Positions 1-6,840 are shown, counted from the stretch's first letter. The stretch: DNA of 18,434 nt from an uncultured Ruminococcus sp. (GCA_902778985.1 CACYZS010000008.1:1-18434); one strand, 5' to 3'. Notes: generated by a model from the letters alone, not told the origin. Translations and numbers: made by a program.

Positions 1-143
1 ACAGTTAAGACGACTGTTCCGTTATTCGACGCAGGGGTTCAGAGCCCTCGTCGGTTCAGTTTTTCTCTCCGCGCAGTTCGTGCGCATTTCCGGGCCGAAC
101 CCCGGTTCAGAGCCCCGCACCCCCCGGTCACTTTCCCCCATCC
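1..143. other. Non-coding leader upstream of tRNA-Cys
   Basis: No convincing gene is visible in this stretch. It holds a GC-rich hairpin at 27-53 (listed separately) and a 12-base direct repeat, GGTTCAGAGCCC, at 36-47 and 104-115. A short palindrome, GAACC-cc-GGTTC, lies at 98-109. I found no clear sigma-A promoter directly in front of the tRNA, so the tRNA may be expressed from further upstream. Short open frames crossing here on both strands are GC-rich noise. Confidence 0.5.
27..64 (+). terminator. Possible terminator of an upstream gene
   Basis: CGACG at 27-31 pairs with CGTCG at 49-53, and AGGG at 33-36 pairs with CCCT at 45-48, with one bulged base and an 8-nt loop. A run of five T lies at 60-64, six bases after the stem. 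The distance is longer than in a classical intrinsic terminator, so this may be only a stem-loop. The gene it would serve is outside the window. Confidence 0.35.
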
Positions 144-217
144 GGCGCCATAGCCAAGCGGTAAGGCAGAGGTCTGCAAAACCTTCATCCCCGGTCCGAT
201 TCCGGGTGGCGCCTCCA
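144..217 (+). tRNA. tRNA-Cys (anticodon GCA), CCA encoded
   Basis: The full cloverleaf can be drawn. Acceptor GGCGCCA (144-150) pairs with TGGCGCC (207-213). The D stem is GCC/GGC (153-155/165-167). The anticodon stem is GAGGT/ACCTT (169-173/181-185), with loop CTGCAAA giving anticodon GCA at 176-178. The T stem is CCCGG/CCGGG (190-194/202-206). The discriminator base is T214, the U73 identity base expected of tRNA-Cys, and CCA is encoded at 215-217. One oddity is the T loop (195-201), which reads TCCGATT, so the position normally occupied by U55 (pseudouridine) is C. A terminator follows at once. Confidence 0.95.
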
Positions 218-222
218 GACAG

Positions 223-252
223 AGCACAGCCCCAAACGGGCTGTGCTTTTTT
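223..252 (+). terminator. Intrinsic terminator of tRNA-Cys
   Basis: AGCACAGCCC (223-232) pairs perfectly with GGGCTGTGCT (238-247) around a CAAAC loop, and the stem runs into six T (247-252). It begins only six bases after the encoded CCA. It is nested inside a longer inverted repeat in which 205-222 pairs with 253-270 with one mismatch. Confidence 0.9.
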
Positions 253-285
253 CTGTCTGGAGGCGTCACCCTTCATCGGATCGGG
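253..285 (-). repeat. Inverted imperfect copy of the tRNA-Cys 3' half
   Basis: Read on the minus strand, 258-285 matches the tRNA T arm, acceptor 3' strand and CCA (190-217) at 23 of 28 positions. The adjoining CTGTC (253-257) is the complement of GACAG (218-222), the five bases after the tRNA. The copy is not a functional tRNA: the T stem is broken and no D or anticodon arm is recognisable. It could be a decayed tRNA fragment, a structural partner of the tRNA 3' end in read-through transcripts, or a scar of a rearrangement. Confidence 0.7.
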
Positions 286-476
286 CTCCGCCCGCGCTTC
301 GCGCGGAGCGGAATCCGGTCCGCATCCGCCGCCCGGAGATCGGCAAACTCGTTTGCCAGGCGAAGGGCGAGCGGATATTCGCCCAAAGGGCGAAATTCCG
401 GCTCCCTTCGGTCTCTTCTTCCCTGCCCGGAGGCGCGACCACTTCGCAAATAACGCCCCTTCGGGGGCGCTTTTTT
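285..476. other. Non-coding chain of hairpins ending in a terminator-like stem
   Basis: I see no gene with a ribosome binding site here. There are successive inverted repeats: a bulged GCTCCGC/GCGGAGC stem within 285-309, GGCAAA-CTCG-TTTGCC at 342-357, and TTCGCCC-AAA-GGGCGAA at 378-394. The last is CGCCCC-TTCG-GGGGCG at 454-469, followed by six T (471-476), which has the form of an intrinsic terminator on the plus strand. At 428-440 a second short match to the antisense of the tRNA 3' end occurs (CGGAGGCGCGACC, 11 of 13 against TGGAGGCGCCACC). Confidence 0.6.
454..476 (+). terminator. Intrinsic terminator-like hairpin
   Basis: CGCCCC (454-459) pairs with GGGGCG (464-469) across a TTCG tetraloop, then one C and six T. 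The fold is strong on the plus strand, although the nearest plus-strand gene upstream is the tRNA, which already has its own terminator. Confidence 0.65.
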
Positions 477-479
477 GAA

Positions 480-578
480 TGAATTGCCTCCTTCGTCGGC
501 ATGAATTGACGCTTCGCGTCGTGAATTGCCGCCCTTGGCGGCATGAAATGCGCTCCGCCGCCGACGGGGCGCATTTTT
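480..578. repeat. Hairpin array with TGAATTG spacers
   Basis: The heptamer TGAATTG occurs at 480-486, 502-508 and 522-528, and a variant, TGAAATG, at 544-550. Between them sit 13-15 nt units that are each self-complementary but differ in sequence, for example ACGC-TTCG-CGT (509-519) and GCCGCC-CTT-GGCGGC (528-542). The final unit has AAATGCGC (546-553) pairing with GCGCATTT (569-576) and ends in a T run, so it may terminate transcription. The array ends immediately before the first promoter of the ABC transporter. It is not a CRISPR, because the repeats are too short and the variable parts are palindromes. Confidence 0.75.
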
Positions 579-579
579 C

Positions 580-608
580 TTGACACCCCCGGTCGGCTCT
601 GCTATAAT
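580..608 (+). promoter_or_regulatory. Sigma-A promoter P1 of the ABC transporter
   Basis: TTGACA at 580-585, a 17-nt spacer, and TATAAT at 603-608: a full consensus vegetative promoter. It is the upstream member of a tandem pair. Confidence 0.9.
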
Positions 609-624
609 GGAATGGAAGATTTTC

Positions 625-653
625 TTGACTTCCCCTCTCCGACGTGCTATAAT
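625..653 (+). promoter_or_regulatory. Sigma-A promoter P2 of the ABC transporter
   Basis: TTGACT at 625-630, a 17-nt spacer, and TATAAT at 648-653. It lies exactly 45 bp downstream of P1 and shares the context GCTATAATGG with it. Its position also decides the gene start, because any reading frame beginning at 656 would start before the expected transcription start. Confidence 0.9.
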
Positions 654-700
654 GGTTGCGGTTGCAACGAATACCGATCCGTAAGGAGACATACCGATCT

Positions 701-2746
701 ATGGTACCGATGATGCCGCCCCCGATGCGGCGGGACGACGTTCCGCGCGTTCCGCCCCCGAAGAATATTGCCGATCTGCCCCGGTTCCTTCGTGAACTGC
801 TCGGGGGCTTTTTCTCGCGCCTCGGCTACATCTTCGCCCTGGTGTGGAGAACCGGACCGTGGATCCTCTTCGTCAAGTCGTTTATCGCTCTGTTCCAGGG
901 CGTGATGCCGATCGTCGGCTCGCTGATCTCCAAAGAGATCTTGAACGAACTGCAACAGATCATCGCCGAGCAGGCGCGCGACGGCACCGGCGAAGGGTTC
1001 GCCAAGTGGGCGAACTCCTTTATCGGCTCGACGGTGATGTACCTTCTGATCTTCCTGTTCACCTACCGGATCCTGAACAATATCATCGGCAGGATCAGCA
1101 CTGCGACCACCCGGATCGCGGGCGAGTTGGTGGTGCGGCACGTCAAGACCCTGATCATGACCAAGGCGGCGAAGATCGACCACGCGTCGTTCGATATGCC
1201 CGAGTTCTACGAGAAACTCGAGAACGCCAACCGCGAGGCGGGACACCGCCCGATCGAGATCATCTCGAACTTCTTCGCCATGATCAGTACGGTCATCACC
1301 TTCGTCGGCTACCTCTTGATCCTCTCCGCCGACCTGCCGCTCGCCGCCGCGGCGATCCTGGTCGTTTCCTTCCCTTCCGCGATCGTCAACTTCATCTACC
1401 GGCGCAAGAACTGGGCGTATATGCGCTTCCGTTCGCGCGACCGCCGCGAAATGAACTACTATTCCGACGTTCTGGTCAACAAGGATCTCGTCAAGGAGAT
1501 CCGCCTCTACGACCTGTCGGGGGCGTTCATCGACGCCTACCAGTCGGTGTTCAAACGCTACTTCACCGGGTTGCGCCGCCTGATCATTCACGAGGGGATC
1601 TGGCACGTCTGTATCTCCTTCGTCTCGTCGGTGGTCAACTGTATCTGCTACGGGTACGTCGCGTGGGGCGTCTTCAAAGGCAACTTCATGATCGGCGACT
1701 ACTCGCTCTATACCGGCGCCCTGAACCAGATCTCGACCGAGGGCGGCAACCTGCTCAACAACTCGGCGTCGATCTACGAGGGGACGCTGTTCATCGATAA
1801 CCTGCTCGTATTCCTGCACGAAGAGCAGAAGATCGTCCCCGAGGGCGAACCGCTGCACGTGCAGCGCGGGATCCCGCACACCATCGAGTTCCAGCACGTC
1901 AGTTTCCATTACCCCGGCACCGAACGCGACGTGATCCGGGACGTCAACCTGACGCTCCGCCCGGGTGAGACGGCGGTTCTGGTCGGTCTGAACGGCGCGG
2001 GCAAGACCACGCTGATCAAACTGCTGACCCGGCTTTACGATCCGACCGAGGGGCGCATCCTGCTCGACGGCGAGGACCTCAAACGCTACGACACGGCGGA
2101 ACTCTACAAGATGTTCGGCATCATCTTCCAGGACTTCGGCAAATACGCCGTCACGGTCTCCGAAAACATCCACTTCGGCGACGTCCACCGCACCCCGATC
2201 CCCGAGGAAATCCGGGCGGCGGCGGTGCAGGCGAACGTCGACGAGTACATCTCGCACCTGCCGCAGCAGTACGACACCCCCCTGATGCGCATCTTCGACC
2301 GCGAGGGCACCGAACTCTCGGGCGGTCAATGGCAGAAACTCGCCATCGCGCGCGCCTTTTACAGCACCTCGGATATCCTGATCCTTGACGAACCGACCGC
2401 CTCGCTCGACGCGATCGCCGAGCAGGAGATCTTCAACACCTTCGACCAGTTGCGCCGGGACAAGACCACCATCTTCGTCTCGCACCGCCTGTCGAGCGCG
2501 ACCGTCGCCTCGAAGATCGTGGTGCTCGAATACGGCGAGGTCGTCGAAGAGGGGACGCACGCCGAACTGATGGAAAAGCGCGGCAAGTACTACGAACTCT
2601 TCTCGACGCAGGCGAAACGCTACGTCAGCGAGGGCGAACGCATCAACGGCGAGGTCGACGAACCGATCCCGGCGCCCTCTCGCCGCTTCCCCGCCCGGGG
2701 CGACGAACCCGCCTACGGCGAGAACGGGGAGAACGGCGAACTCTGA
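701..2746 (+). CDS. ABC exporter half-transporter (fused permease and ATPase)
   Basis: A 681-residue protein of the type-1 exporter fold, in which an N-terminal membrane domain (about 40-375) is fused to a nucleotide-binding domain (about 395-640). Visible motifs are A-loop Tyr404, Walker A GLNGAGKT (429-436), Q-loop Gln477, signature LSGGQ (539-543), Walker B ILILDE (559-564), D-loop SLD and H-loop His595. It should work as a dimer in the cytoplasmic membrane and export an unknown substrate. No peptidase domain is present, and the last 40 residues are polar and acidic. The ATG at 701 is preferred. AAGGAG (683-688) lies 12 nt upstream, which is rather long, and the frame's upstream TTG at 656 overlaps the promoter region. 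The gene has tandem promoters and no partner half-transporter beside it, so a homodimer is the simplest view. Confidence 0.93.
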   Translation: MVPMMPPPMRRDDVPRVPPPKNIADLPRFLRELLGGFFSRLGYIFALVWRTGPWILFVKSFIALFQGVMPIVGSLISKEILNELQQIIAEQARDGTGEGFAKWANSFIGSTVMYLLIFLFTYRILNNIIGRISTATTRIAGELVVRHVKTLIMTKAAKIDHASFDMPEFYEKLENANREAGHRPIEIISNFFAMISTVITFVGYLLILSADLPLAAAAILVVSFPSAIVNFIYRRKNWAYMRFRSRDRREMNYYSDVLVNKDLVKEIRLYDLSGAFIDAYQSVFKRYFTGLRRLIIHEGIWHVCISFVSSVVNCICYGYVAWGVFKGNFMIGDYSLYTGALNQISTEGGNLLNNSASIYEGTLFIDNLLVFLHEEQKIVPEGEPLHVQRGIPHTIEFQHVSFHYPGTERDVIRDVNLTLRPGETAVLVGLNGAGKTTLIKLLTRLYDPTEGRILLDGEDLKRYDTAELYKMFGIIFQDFGKYAVTVSENIHFGDVHRTPIPEEIRAAAVQANVDEYISHLPQQYDTPLMRIFDREGTELSGGQWQKLAIARAFYSTSDILILDEPTASLDAIAEQEIFNTFDQLRRDKTTIFVSHRLSSATVASKIVVLEYGEVVEEGTHAELMEKRGKYYELFSTQAKRYVSEGERINGEVDEPIPAPSRRFPARGDEPAYGENGENGEL

Positions 2747-2790
2747 TCCTTCCTTTTCAAAAGAAAAACCGACTTTTTAGAAAAAAAGGG

Positions 2791-2819
2791 TTTACTTTCC
2801 TGCCCTGTTCTGTTATAAT
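2791..2819 (+). promoter_or_regulatory. Sigma-A promoter of the Gfo/Idh/MocA gene
   Basis: TTTACT (2791-2796), a 17-nt spacer, and TATAAT (2814-2819), with the start codon about 70 bp downstream. The AT-rich stretch before it (2750-2790) has only weak stems such as TTTTC-aaaa-GAAAA and no clear terminator for the ABC gene. Confidence 0.8.
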
Positions 2820-2891
2820 GATAGGCGGTAAAGAGCGCCCGCGTTTGCCGGCGTGACAACCGTATCATAAAGTTTGAACGGAGGAATTATC

Positions 2892-4070
2892 ATGGCACAG
2901 AATTCTGCTCTTGACGATTTCAAGAAAGACACGGCCGATTCGACCGCGGTTGACGCGTCGAAAAAGGTTCGCGTCGGTATCATCGGGTGCGGCTGGATCG
3001 CCGGTTCGCACATCGAGAGTTACAAGAAACAGCCCGACGTCGAGATCGTCGCGGGCTGCGATCTGATCCCCGGGAAAGCCGCCGCTTTCTTCGAGAAGTA
3101 CGGCGTCGAGGGCGTGAAGACCGACTACGCCGATCACAAGGCGATGCTCGCGGACAAGTCCCTGAAACTCGACTGCGTCAGCGTCTGCACCTACAACCGC
3201 ACCCACGCGATCTGCACGATCGACTCGCTGAACGCGGGCATCAACGTCCTGCTCGAGAAGCCGATGTGCGTCACGCTTGACGAGGCGGTCGAGATCATGC
3301 GCGCCGAGAAGAAGAGCGGCAAGGTCCTCTCGATCGGTTTCCAGCCCCGGTTCGACCCCAATATGCAGATGATCAAGAAGATCGTGCAGTCGGGCGAACT
3401 CGGACAGATCTACTACATCCAGACCGGCGGCGGCCGCCGTCGCGGTATCCCCTTCCCCTACGGCACGACCTTCATCGAAGACAAGACCGCGGGTCTCGGG
3501 GCGCTGGGTGACATCGGGTGCTACTCGCTCGACTGCGTGCTGAACGCGATCGGCTATCCGAAGCCCCTGACCGTCACCGGTTACAAGTCCGATTTCTTCG
3601 GCAAGAACCCCAACTATTCGCACTACCTGAAGGTCGGTCATCCCGAATACGCCAAGAAGTTCTCGGTCGACGATTTCGCCGCCGCGTTCATTCGTCTGGA
3701 AGGCGGGATCATCCTCGACTTCCGGATCGCGTGGGCGATGAACCTCGACACCTCGGGCGACTCGATCATCATCGGTACCAAGGGCTCGCTCCGGATCCCC
3801 TCGACCGAGTGCTGGAACGGCTCGTTCGATAAGCCGCTCAAGATCTATCACGAAGTCGCGGGCGAGCAGGTCTGCACCGAGATCCCGCTGATTTCGAGAA
3901 AGTTCGATCTGTTCGATATGAAGATCCGTTCGTTCCTCGACGCGAGCAAGAACGGCACCGCTTCCCCCGTTCCGTCGAGCCAGATCATCTACAACCAGGC
4001 GATCCTGGACGGCATCGCGAAGTCCGCGGAAGCCGGGAAAGAAGTCGAGATCTCGATCCCGAAGATCTGA
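2892..4070 (+). CDS. Gfo/Idh/MocA-family NAD(P)-dependent oxidoreductase
   Basis: A 392-residue cytoplasmic dehydrogenase. The N-terminal Rossmann fold shows VRVGIIGCGWIAGSH (27-40). The family EKP motif is at 122-124, followed by the substrate half with GDIGCYSLD (206-214), where the family often has a His or Tyr near the active site. Members oxidise or reduce sugars, inositols or similar polyols with NAD(P). The substrate cannot be read from the sequence. The ATG at 2892 is chosen because GGAGG (2880-2884) sits 7 nt upstream, and the in-frame TTG at 2874 would precede that site. A 20-residue polar N-terminal extension precedes the Rossmann strand. The gene has its own promoter and stands alone between the ABC transporter and the hairpin array, so no pathway partner is visible. 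Confidence 0.92.
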   Translation: MAQNSALDDFKKDTADSTAVDASKKVRVGIIGCGWIAGSHIESYKKQPDVEIVAGCDLIPGKAAAFFEKYGVEGVKTDYADHKAMLADKSLKLDCVSVCTYNRTHAICTIDSLNAGINVLLEKPMCVTLDEAVEIMRAEKKSGKVLSIGFQPRFDPNMQMIKKIVQSGELGQIYYIQTGGGRRRGIPFPYGTTFIEDKTAGLGALGDIGCYSLDCVLNAIGYPKPLTVTGYKSDFFGKNPNYSHYLKVGHPEYAKKFSVDDFAAAFIRLEGGIILDFRIAWAMNLDTSGDSIIIGTKGSLRIPSTECWNGSFDKPLKIYHEVAGEQVCTEIPLISRKFDLFDMKIRSFLDASKNGTASPVPSSQIIYNQAILDGIAKSAEAGKEVEISIPKI

Positions 4071-4100
4071 CGACGCACAGATACGGCACAGACCAAACAA

Positions 4101-4364
4101 AAGCGACCGCGCAGAAATGCGCGGTCGCTTCGATATAAAGAACGCCAACGTCGTCCGGCGTTCTTTTCGATATAACGGACGCGGCGTGCCGCGTCCGTTT
4201 CGATATGTTCCGCGAACGCGTCCGCGGAACTCGAGATACCGCCCATTCGGGCGGCGCGCTTCGGTTACATAAACGCCGCGCGGGGCTAACGCTCCGCGCG
4301 GCATATCGCGTTGCACGGTTTACCGTGCAATATATCGCTGCAGATGCGCGGAGCGCGTCTGCAT
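4101..4364. repeat. Array of eight hairpins with CGATATAA-like spacers
   Basis: Eight consecutive inverted repeats fill the convergent gap. Their arms are 4101-4112/4119-4130 (12 bp perfect), 4137-4146/4157-4166, 4176-4185/4188-4197, 4207-4214/4223-4230, 4239-4244/4249-4254, 4275-4283/4294-4302, 4311-4318/4323-4330 and 4340-4349/4353-4362 (one G-T pair). Stems differ in sequence, but most are separated by CGATATAA, CGATAT or, after the sixth, the complementary sense ATATCG. Few have a T tract, so they are not a set of ordinary terminators, although they may jointly stop or stabilise the converging transcripts. The last arm abuts the lysS stop codon. No reading frame here has a ribosome binding site. 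Confidence 0.85.
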
Positions 4365-6310
4365 CAATACATCTTCGCTCCGGCGGGGATATGCGGATCA
4401 AGCATCAGGAGATGGAGTTTCTCTTCGCCCTCTTCGGTATGGACGGCGGAGATCAGCATCCCGTTCGAGTCGATGCCCATCATGGCGCGGGGCGGGAGAT
4501 TGACGATGGCGAGCAGAGTCTTGCCGACCAACTGCTCGGGCTCGTAGAACGCGTGGATCCCCGAGAGGATGGAGAGGATGACGCGATCGGTGCCGGTACC
4601 GTCGTTCAGCGTGAACTTCAGCAGTTTCTTGGACTTGGGCACCGCCTCGCACGCGAGCACCTTCACCGCGCGGAAATCCGACTTCGAGAAGGTCTCGAAA
4701 TCCACCGCGTCCGCAAAGAGCGGCTCGATCTGAACCTTCGAGAAATCAATGACCTCGGGGGCGGCAGTTTCGGCAGGAGCGTCGGCGGGCGTTTCGGCGG
4801 ACTTCTCCTGATCCAGCGGCTTCATGGTCGGGAAGAGCAGGACGTCGCGGATCGACGCGCTGTCGGTCAGGAGCATCACGAGCCGGTCGATCCCGAAGCC
4901 CAAGCCCCCCGTCGGGGGCATACCGTATTCGAGCGCGGTGACGTAGTCCTCGTCGACCCTTGCCTTGGTGTTCGGATCCTCGCGGCGTCTCGCCTCGACC
5001 TGGGCGACGAAGCGCCCCTTCTGGTCGATCGGGTCGTTCAGTTCGCTGAACGCGTTGCCGAACTCGGTCGCGTTGATGAAATACTCGAAGCGTTCGGTGA
5101 ACGCGGGATCCTCGGGTTTCCGCTTCGCGAGCGGGCTGTTCTCGACGGGATAATCGTAGATGAAGGTCGGCTGGATCAGTTTCTCTTCAACGAAGGCGTC
5201 GAAGAGTTCGGCGAGCACCGTGCCCTTGGTCGCGTCGGCGGGGACCGGAACGTGCAGGCGCGCCGCCTCGTTTCTGGCGTCCTCGTCGGTCTTCCACGCG
5301 TCGTAGTCGGCGCCGGAATACTTTCTCACCGCCTCGACCATCGTGAGCCGTTCCCAATGCCCCATATCGATCATCTGTCCCTGGTAGGGAATCACGGTCG
5401 AGCCGCAGATCTTCTTGGCGAGCAGGGTGTAGAGTTCCTCGACCAGATCCATCATGCCCTTGTAGTCGGTGTACGCCTGGTAGAGTTCGATCGAGGTGAA
5501 CTCGGGATTGTGCTTGGGATCCATACCCTCGTTACGGAAGATCCGTCCCACCTCGTAGACGCGCTCGAACCCGCCGACGATCAGCCGTTTCAGGTAGAGT
5601 TCGGTCTCGATGCGAAGGACCATATCCATATTCAGCGTGTTGTGGTGCGTGAAGAAAGGACGCGCCGACGCGCCGATCTCAAAGGGCGTCAGGATCGGGG
5701 TATCGACCTCGAGGAATCCCTTGCCGTCGAGGTACGCCCGGATCTCGGCAAGGATCTTGCTGCGCCGGACGAAGGTGTCCTTGACCTCGGGGTTCATGAT
5801 CAGGTCGACGTACCGCTGCCGGTACCGGAGATCGGTATTGGTCAGCCCGTGGAACTTCTCGGGCAGGGGGAGCAGCGACTTGGCGAGCAGAACGATACTG
5901 TCGCAGTGCACCGAGATCTCCCCGGTCTGCGTCTTGAAGACGAAGCCGTGCACGCCGATCACGTCGCCGACGTCCCACTTCTTGAAAGCCGCGTAGGCGT
6001 CCTCACCCACGTCGTCGCGCTTCACGTAAAGTTGGATCTTGCCCGATCCGTCCATCAGGTGGACGAACGCCGCCTTGCCCATGACCCGGCGGCTCATCAT
6101 TCTGCCGGCGACCGAGACGGGAACGCCCGCCTTCCCCGCTTCCTCGTTATGCTCGAAGCGGTCGAAATCCGAAAGGATCTCGGACGCGTGCGCCGTGACC
6201 TCGTATTTGGTGATGGTGAAGGGGTTCTTCCCTTCCGAAACGAGCGCCGCCAGTTTCTCGCGGCGGACAGCCAACTCGCTTCCCGGATTGTTGTTCTGTA
6301 CCTCTGCCAT
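4364..6310 (-). CDS. lysS: Lysyl-tRNA synthetase (class II) with C-terminal tRNA-binding domain
   Basis: A 648-residue protein that charges tRNA-Lys with lysine. Residues 1-150 form the OB-fold anticodon-binding domain. The class II core (about 160-497) shows motif 2, FRNEGMDPKHNPEF (258-271), and motif 3, GGLGFGIDRLVML (468-480). The usual bacterial enzyme ends near here, at about 500 residues. This one continues through an Ala/Pro/Glu-rich linker (about 500-520) into a domain of about 115 residues. That domain resembles the Trbp111/EMAPII-like tRNA-binding domain normally found at the C terminus of methionyl-tRNA synthetase, with FSKSDFRAVKV, KSKKLLKF, GIDSNGML and IPAGAKM. The start at 6310 has AAAGGA 7 nt upstream. 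The gene follows greA by 50 bp, the usual Bacillota order, and is probably co-transcribed with it. Confidence 0.95.
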   Translation of the reverse strand: MAEVQNNNPGSELAVRREKLAALVSEGKNPFTITKYEVTAHASEILSDFDRFEHNEEAGKAGVPVSVAGRMMSRRVMGKAAFVHLMDGSGKIQLYVKRDDVGEDAYAAFKKWDVGDVIGVHGFVFKTQTGEISVHCDSIVLLAKSLLPLPEKFHGLTNTDLRYRQRYVDLIMNPEVKDTFVRRSKILAEIRAYLDGKGFLEVDTPILTPFEIGASARPFFTHHNTLNMDMVLRIETELYLKRLIVGGFERVYEVGRIFRNEGMDPKHNPEFTSIELYQAYTDYKGMMDLVEELYTLLAKKICGSTVIPYQGQMIDMGHWERLTMVEAVRKYSGADYDAWKTDEDARNEAARLHVPVPADATKGTVLAELFDAFVEEKLIQPTFIYDYPVENSPLAKRKPEDPAFTERFEYFINATEFGNAFSELNDPIDQKGRFVAQVEARRREDPNTKARVDEDYVTALEYGMPPTGGLGFGIDRLVMLLTDSASIRDVLLFPTMKPLDQEKSAETPADAPAETAAPEVIDFSKVQIEPLFADAVDFETFSKSDFRAVKVLACEAVPKSKKLLKFTLNDGTGTDRVILSILSGIHAFYEPEQLVGKTLLAIVNLPPRAMMGIDSNGMLISAVHTEEGEEKLHLLMLDPHIPAGAKMY

Positions 6311-6330
6311 GTTGTAGTCCTTTCTCTATA

Positions 6331-6345
6331 CCCGTCCGCGACGGG
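6331..6345 (-). other. Small stem-loop between greA and lysS
   Basis: CCCGTC (6331-6336) pairs with GACGGG (6340-6345) over a 3-nt loop. There is no T tract after it on the minus strand, so it is more likely an mRNA-stability or processing element, or chance, than a terminator. Confidence 0.35.
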
Positions 6346-6360
6346 ACAAACCTAAAAAAC

Positions 6361-6840
6361 TTACTGCGCGCGCGTGACCTTCTTGACCTTCAGTCCGACC
6401 TGCTCGCCGGAGGGAAGTTCCGCCACCACGCGTTCGCCCGACTTCGCGCCGATCAGCGCGCGTCCGATCGGGGACACGTCCGAGATCTTGCCCGCGAGGG
6501 GATCCGCACCGTACGAGTCGACGATGTGGTAGGTGATCTCTTTCTTTTTCTTCTCGTTGAAGACCACGACGACCGAGCCGACGTGAACGAGGTTGTGGTC
6601 GATCTCGCTCTCGTCGACGACGTGCGCGTTCTTGATCTTCTCCTCGAGTTCGGCGATCTGCATGGCGTTCTTCGCCTGCTCGTTCTTCGCCTCGTCGTAC
6701 TCGCTGTTCTCGGAAAGGTCGCCGTAACTGCGGGCGGTCGAGATGTCCTTCTTGATAATCTCGCGCTGCGCCTTGAGTTCGTCGAGTTGCGCTTTCAGGG
6801 CGTCGAGGGACGCTTGGGTGATGACCTGCTGCTTATCCAT
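6361..6840 (-). CDS. greA: Transcription elongation factor GreA
   Basis: A 159-residue protein, the normal family length. GreA enters the RNA polymerase secondary channel and stimulates cleavage of backtracked RNA. The N-terminal coiled coil (about 8-75) carries the tip motif GDLSENSEYDEAK (40-52), whose acidic residues Asp41 and Glu44 are those used for cleavage. The C-terminal globular domain includes ISDVSPIGRALIG (119-131). The ATG at 6840 is chosen because AAGGAG lies 8 nt upstream and the protein then begins just before the coiled coil. The open frame continues further upstream with no family support. It is downstream of the S41 gene by 44 bp and upstream of lysS by 50 bp. Confidence 0.96.
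   Translation of the reverse strand: MDKQQVITQASLDALKAQLDELKAQREIIKKDISTARSYGDLSENSEYDEAKNEQAKNAMQIAELEEKIKNAHVVDESEIDHNLVHVGSVVVVFNEKKKKEITYHIVDSYGADPLAGKISDVSPIGRALIGAKSGERVVAELPSGEQVGLKVKKVTRAQ

Noticed and set aside
36..115. A second tRNA suggested by T-arm-like GGTTCAGAGCC at 36-47 and 104-115
   Set aside because: The invariant A58 is missing, and no matching acceptor, D or anticodon arms can be drawn around either copy.
253..440. Integrated mobile element with att sites at tRNA-Cys
   Set aside because: The matches to the tRNA 3' end are inverted relative to the tRNA and imperfect, the interval is under 200 bp and holds no integrase. Kept only as a possible scar.
480..578. CRISPR-like repeat array
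   Set aside because: The constant element is only 7 bases and the variable parts are palindromes of 13-15 bases. No cas genes are present. The same reasoning rejects 4101-4364.
22..692. Short open frames on both strands across the tRNA and hairpin region
   Set aside because: They run through the tRNA-Cys, its terminator and palindromes, lack ribosome binding sites and have low-complexity Arg/Gly/Pro-rich products.
647..2560. Long open frame antisense to the ABC transporter
   Set aside because: It mirrors a gene with complete ABC motifs, its composition (Asp/Arg/Val/Gly-rich) is that of a codon-bias shadow, and it has no start signal. The same applies to the antisense frames over 2865-4316, 4205-6355, 6900-7835, 8564-9658, 9429-10895, 12173-13606, 13653-15305 and 16012-17472.
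2747..2790. Intrinsic terminator after the ABC transporter
   Set aside because: Only weak AT stems such as TTTTC/GAAAA are present, with no GC-rich stem.
6311..6360. T-box leader upstream of lysS
   Set aside because: The gap to greA is 50 bp, with a small hairpin but no T-box sequence, specifier loop or terminator.
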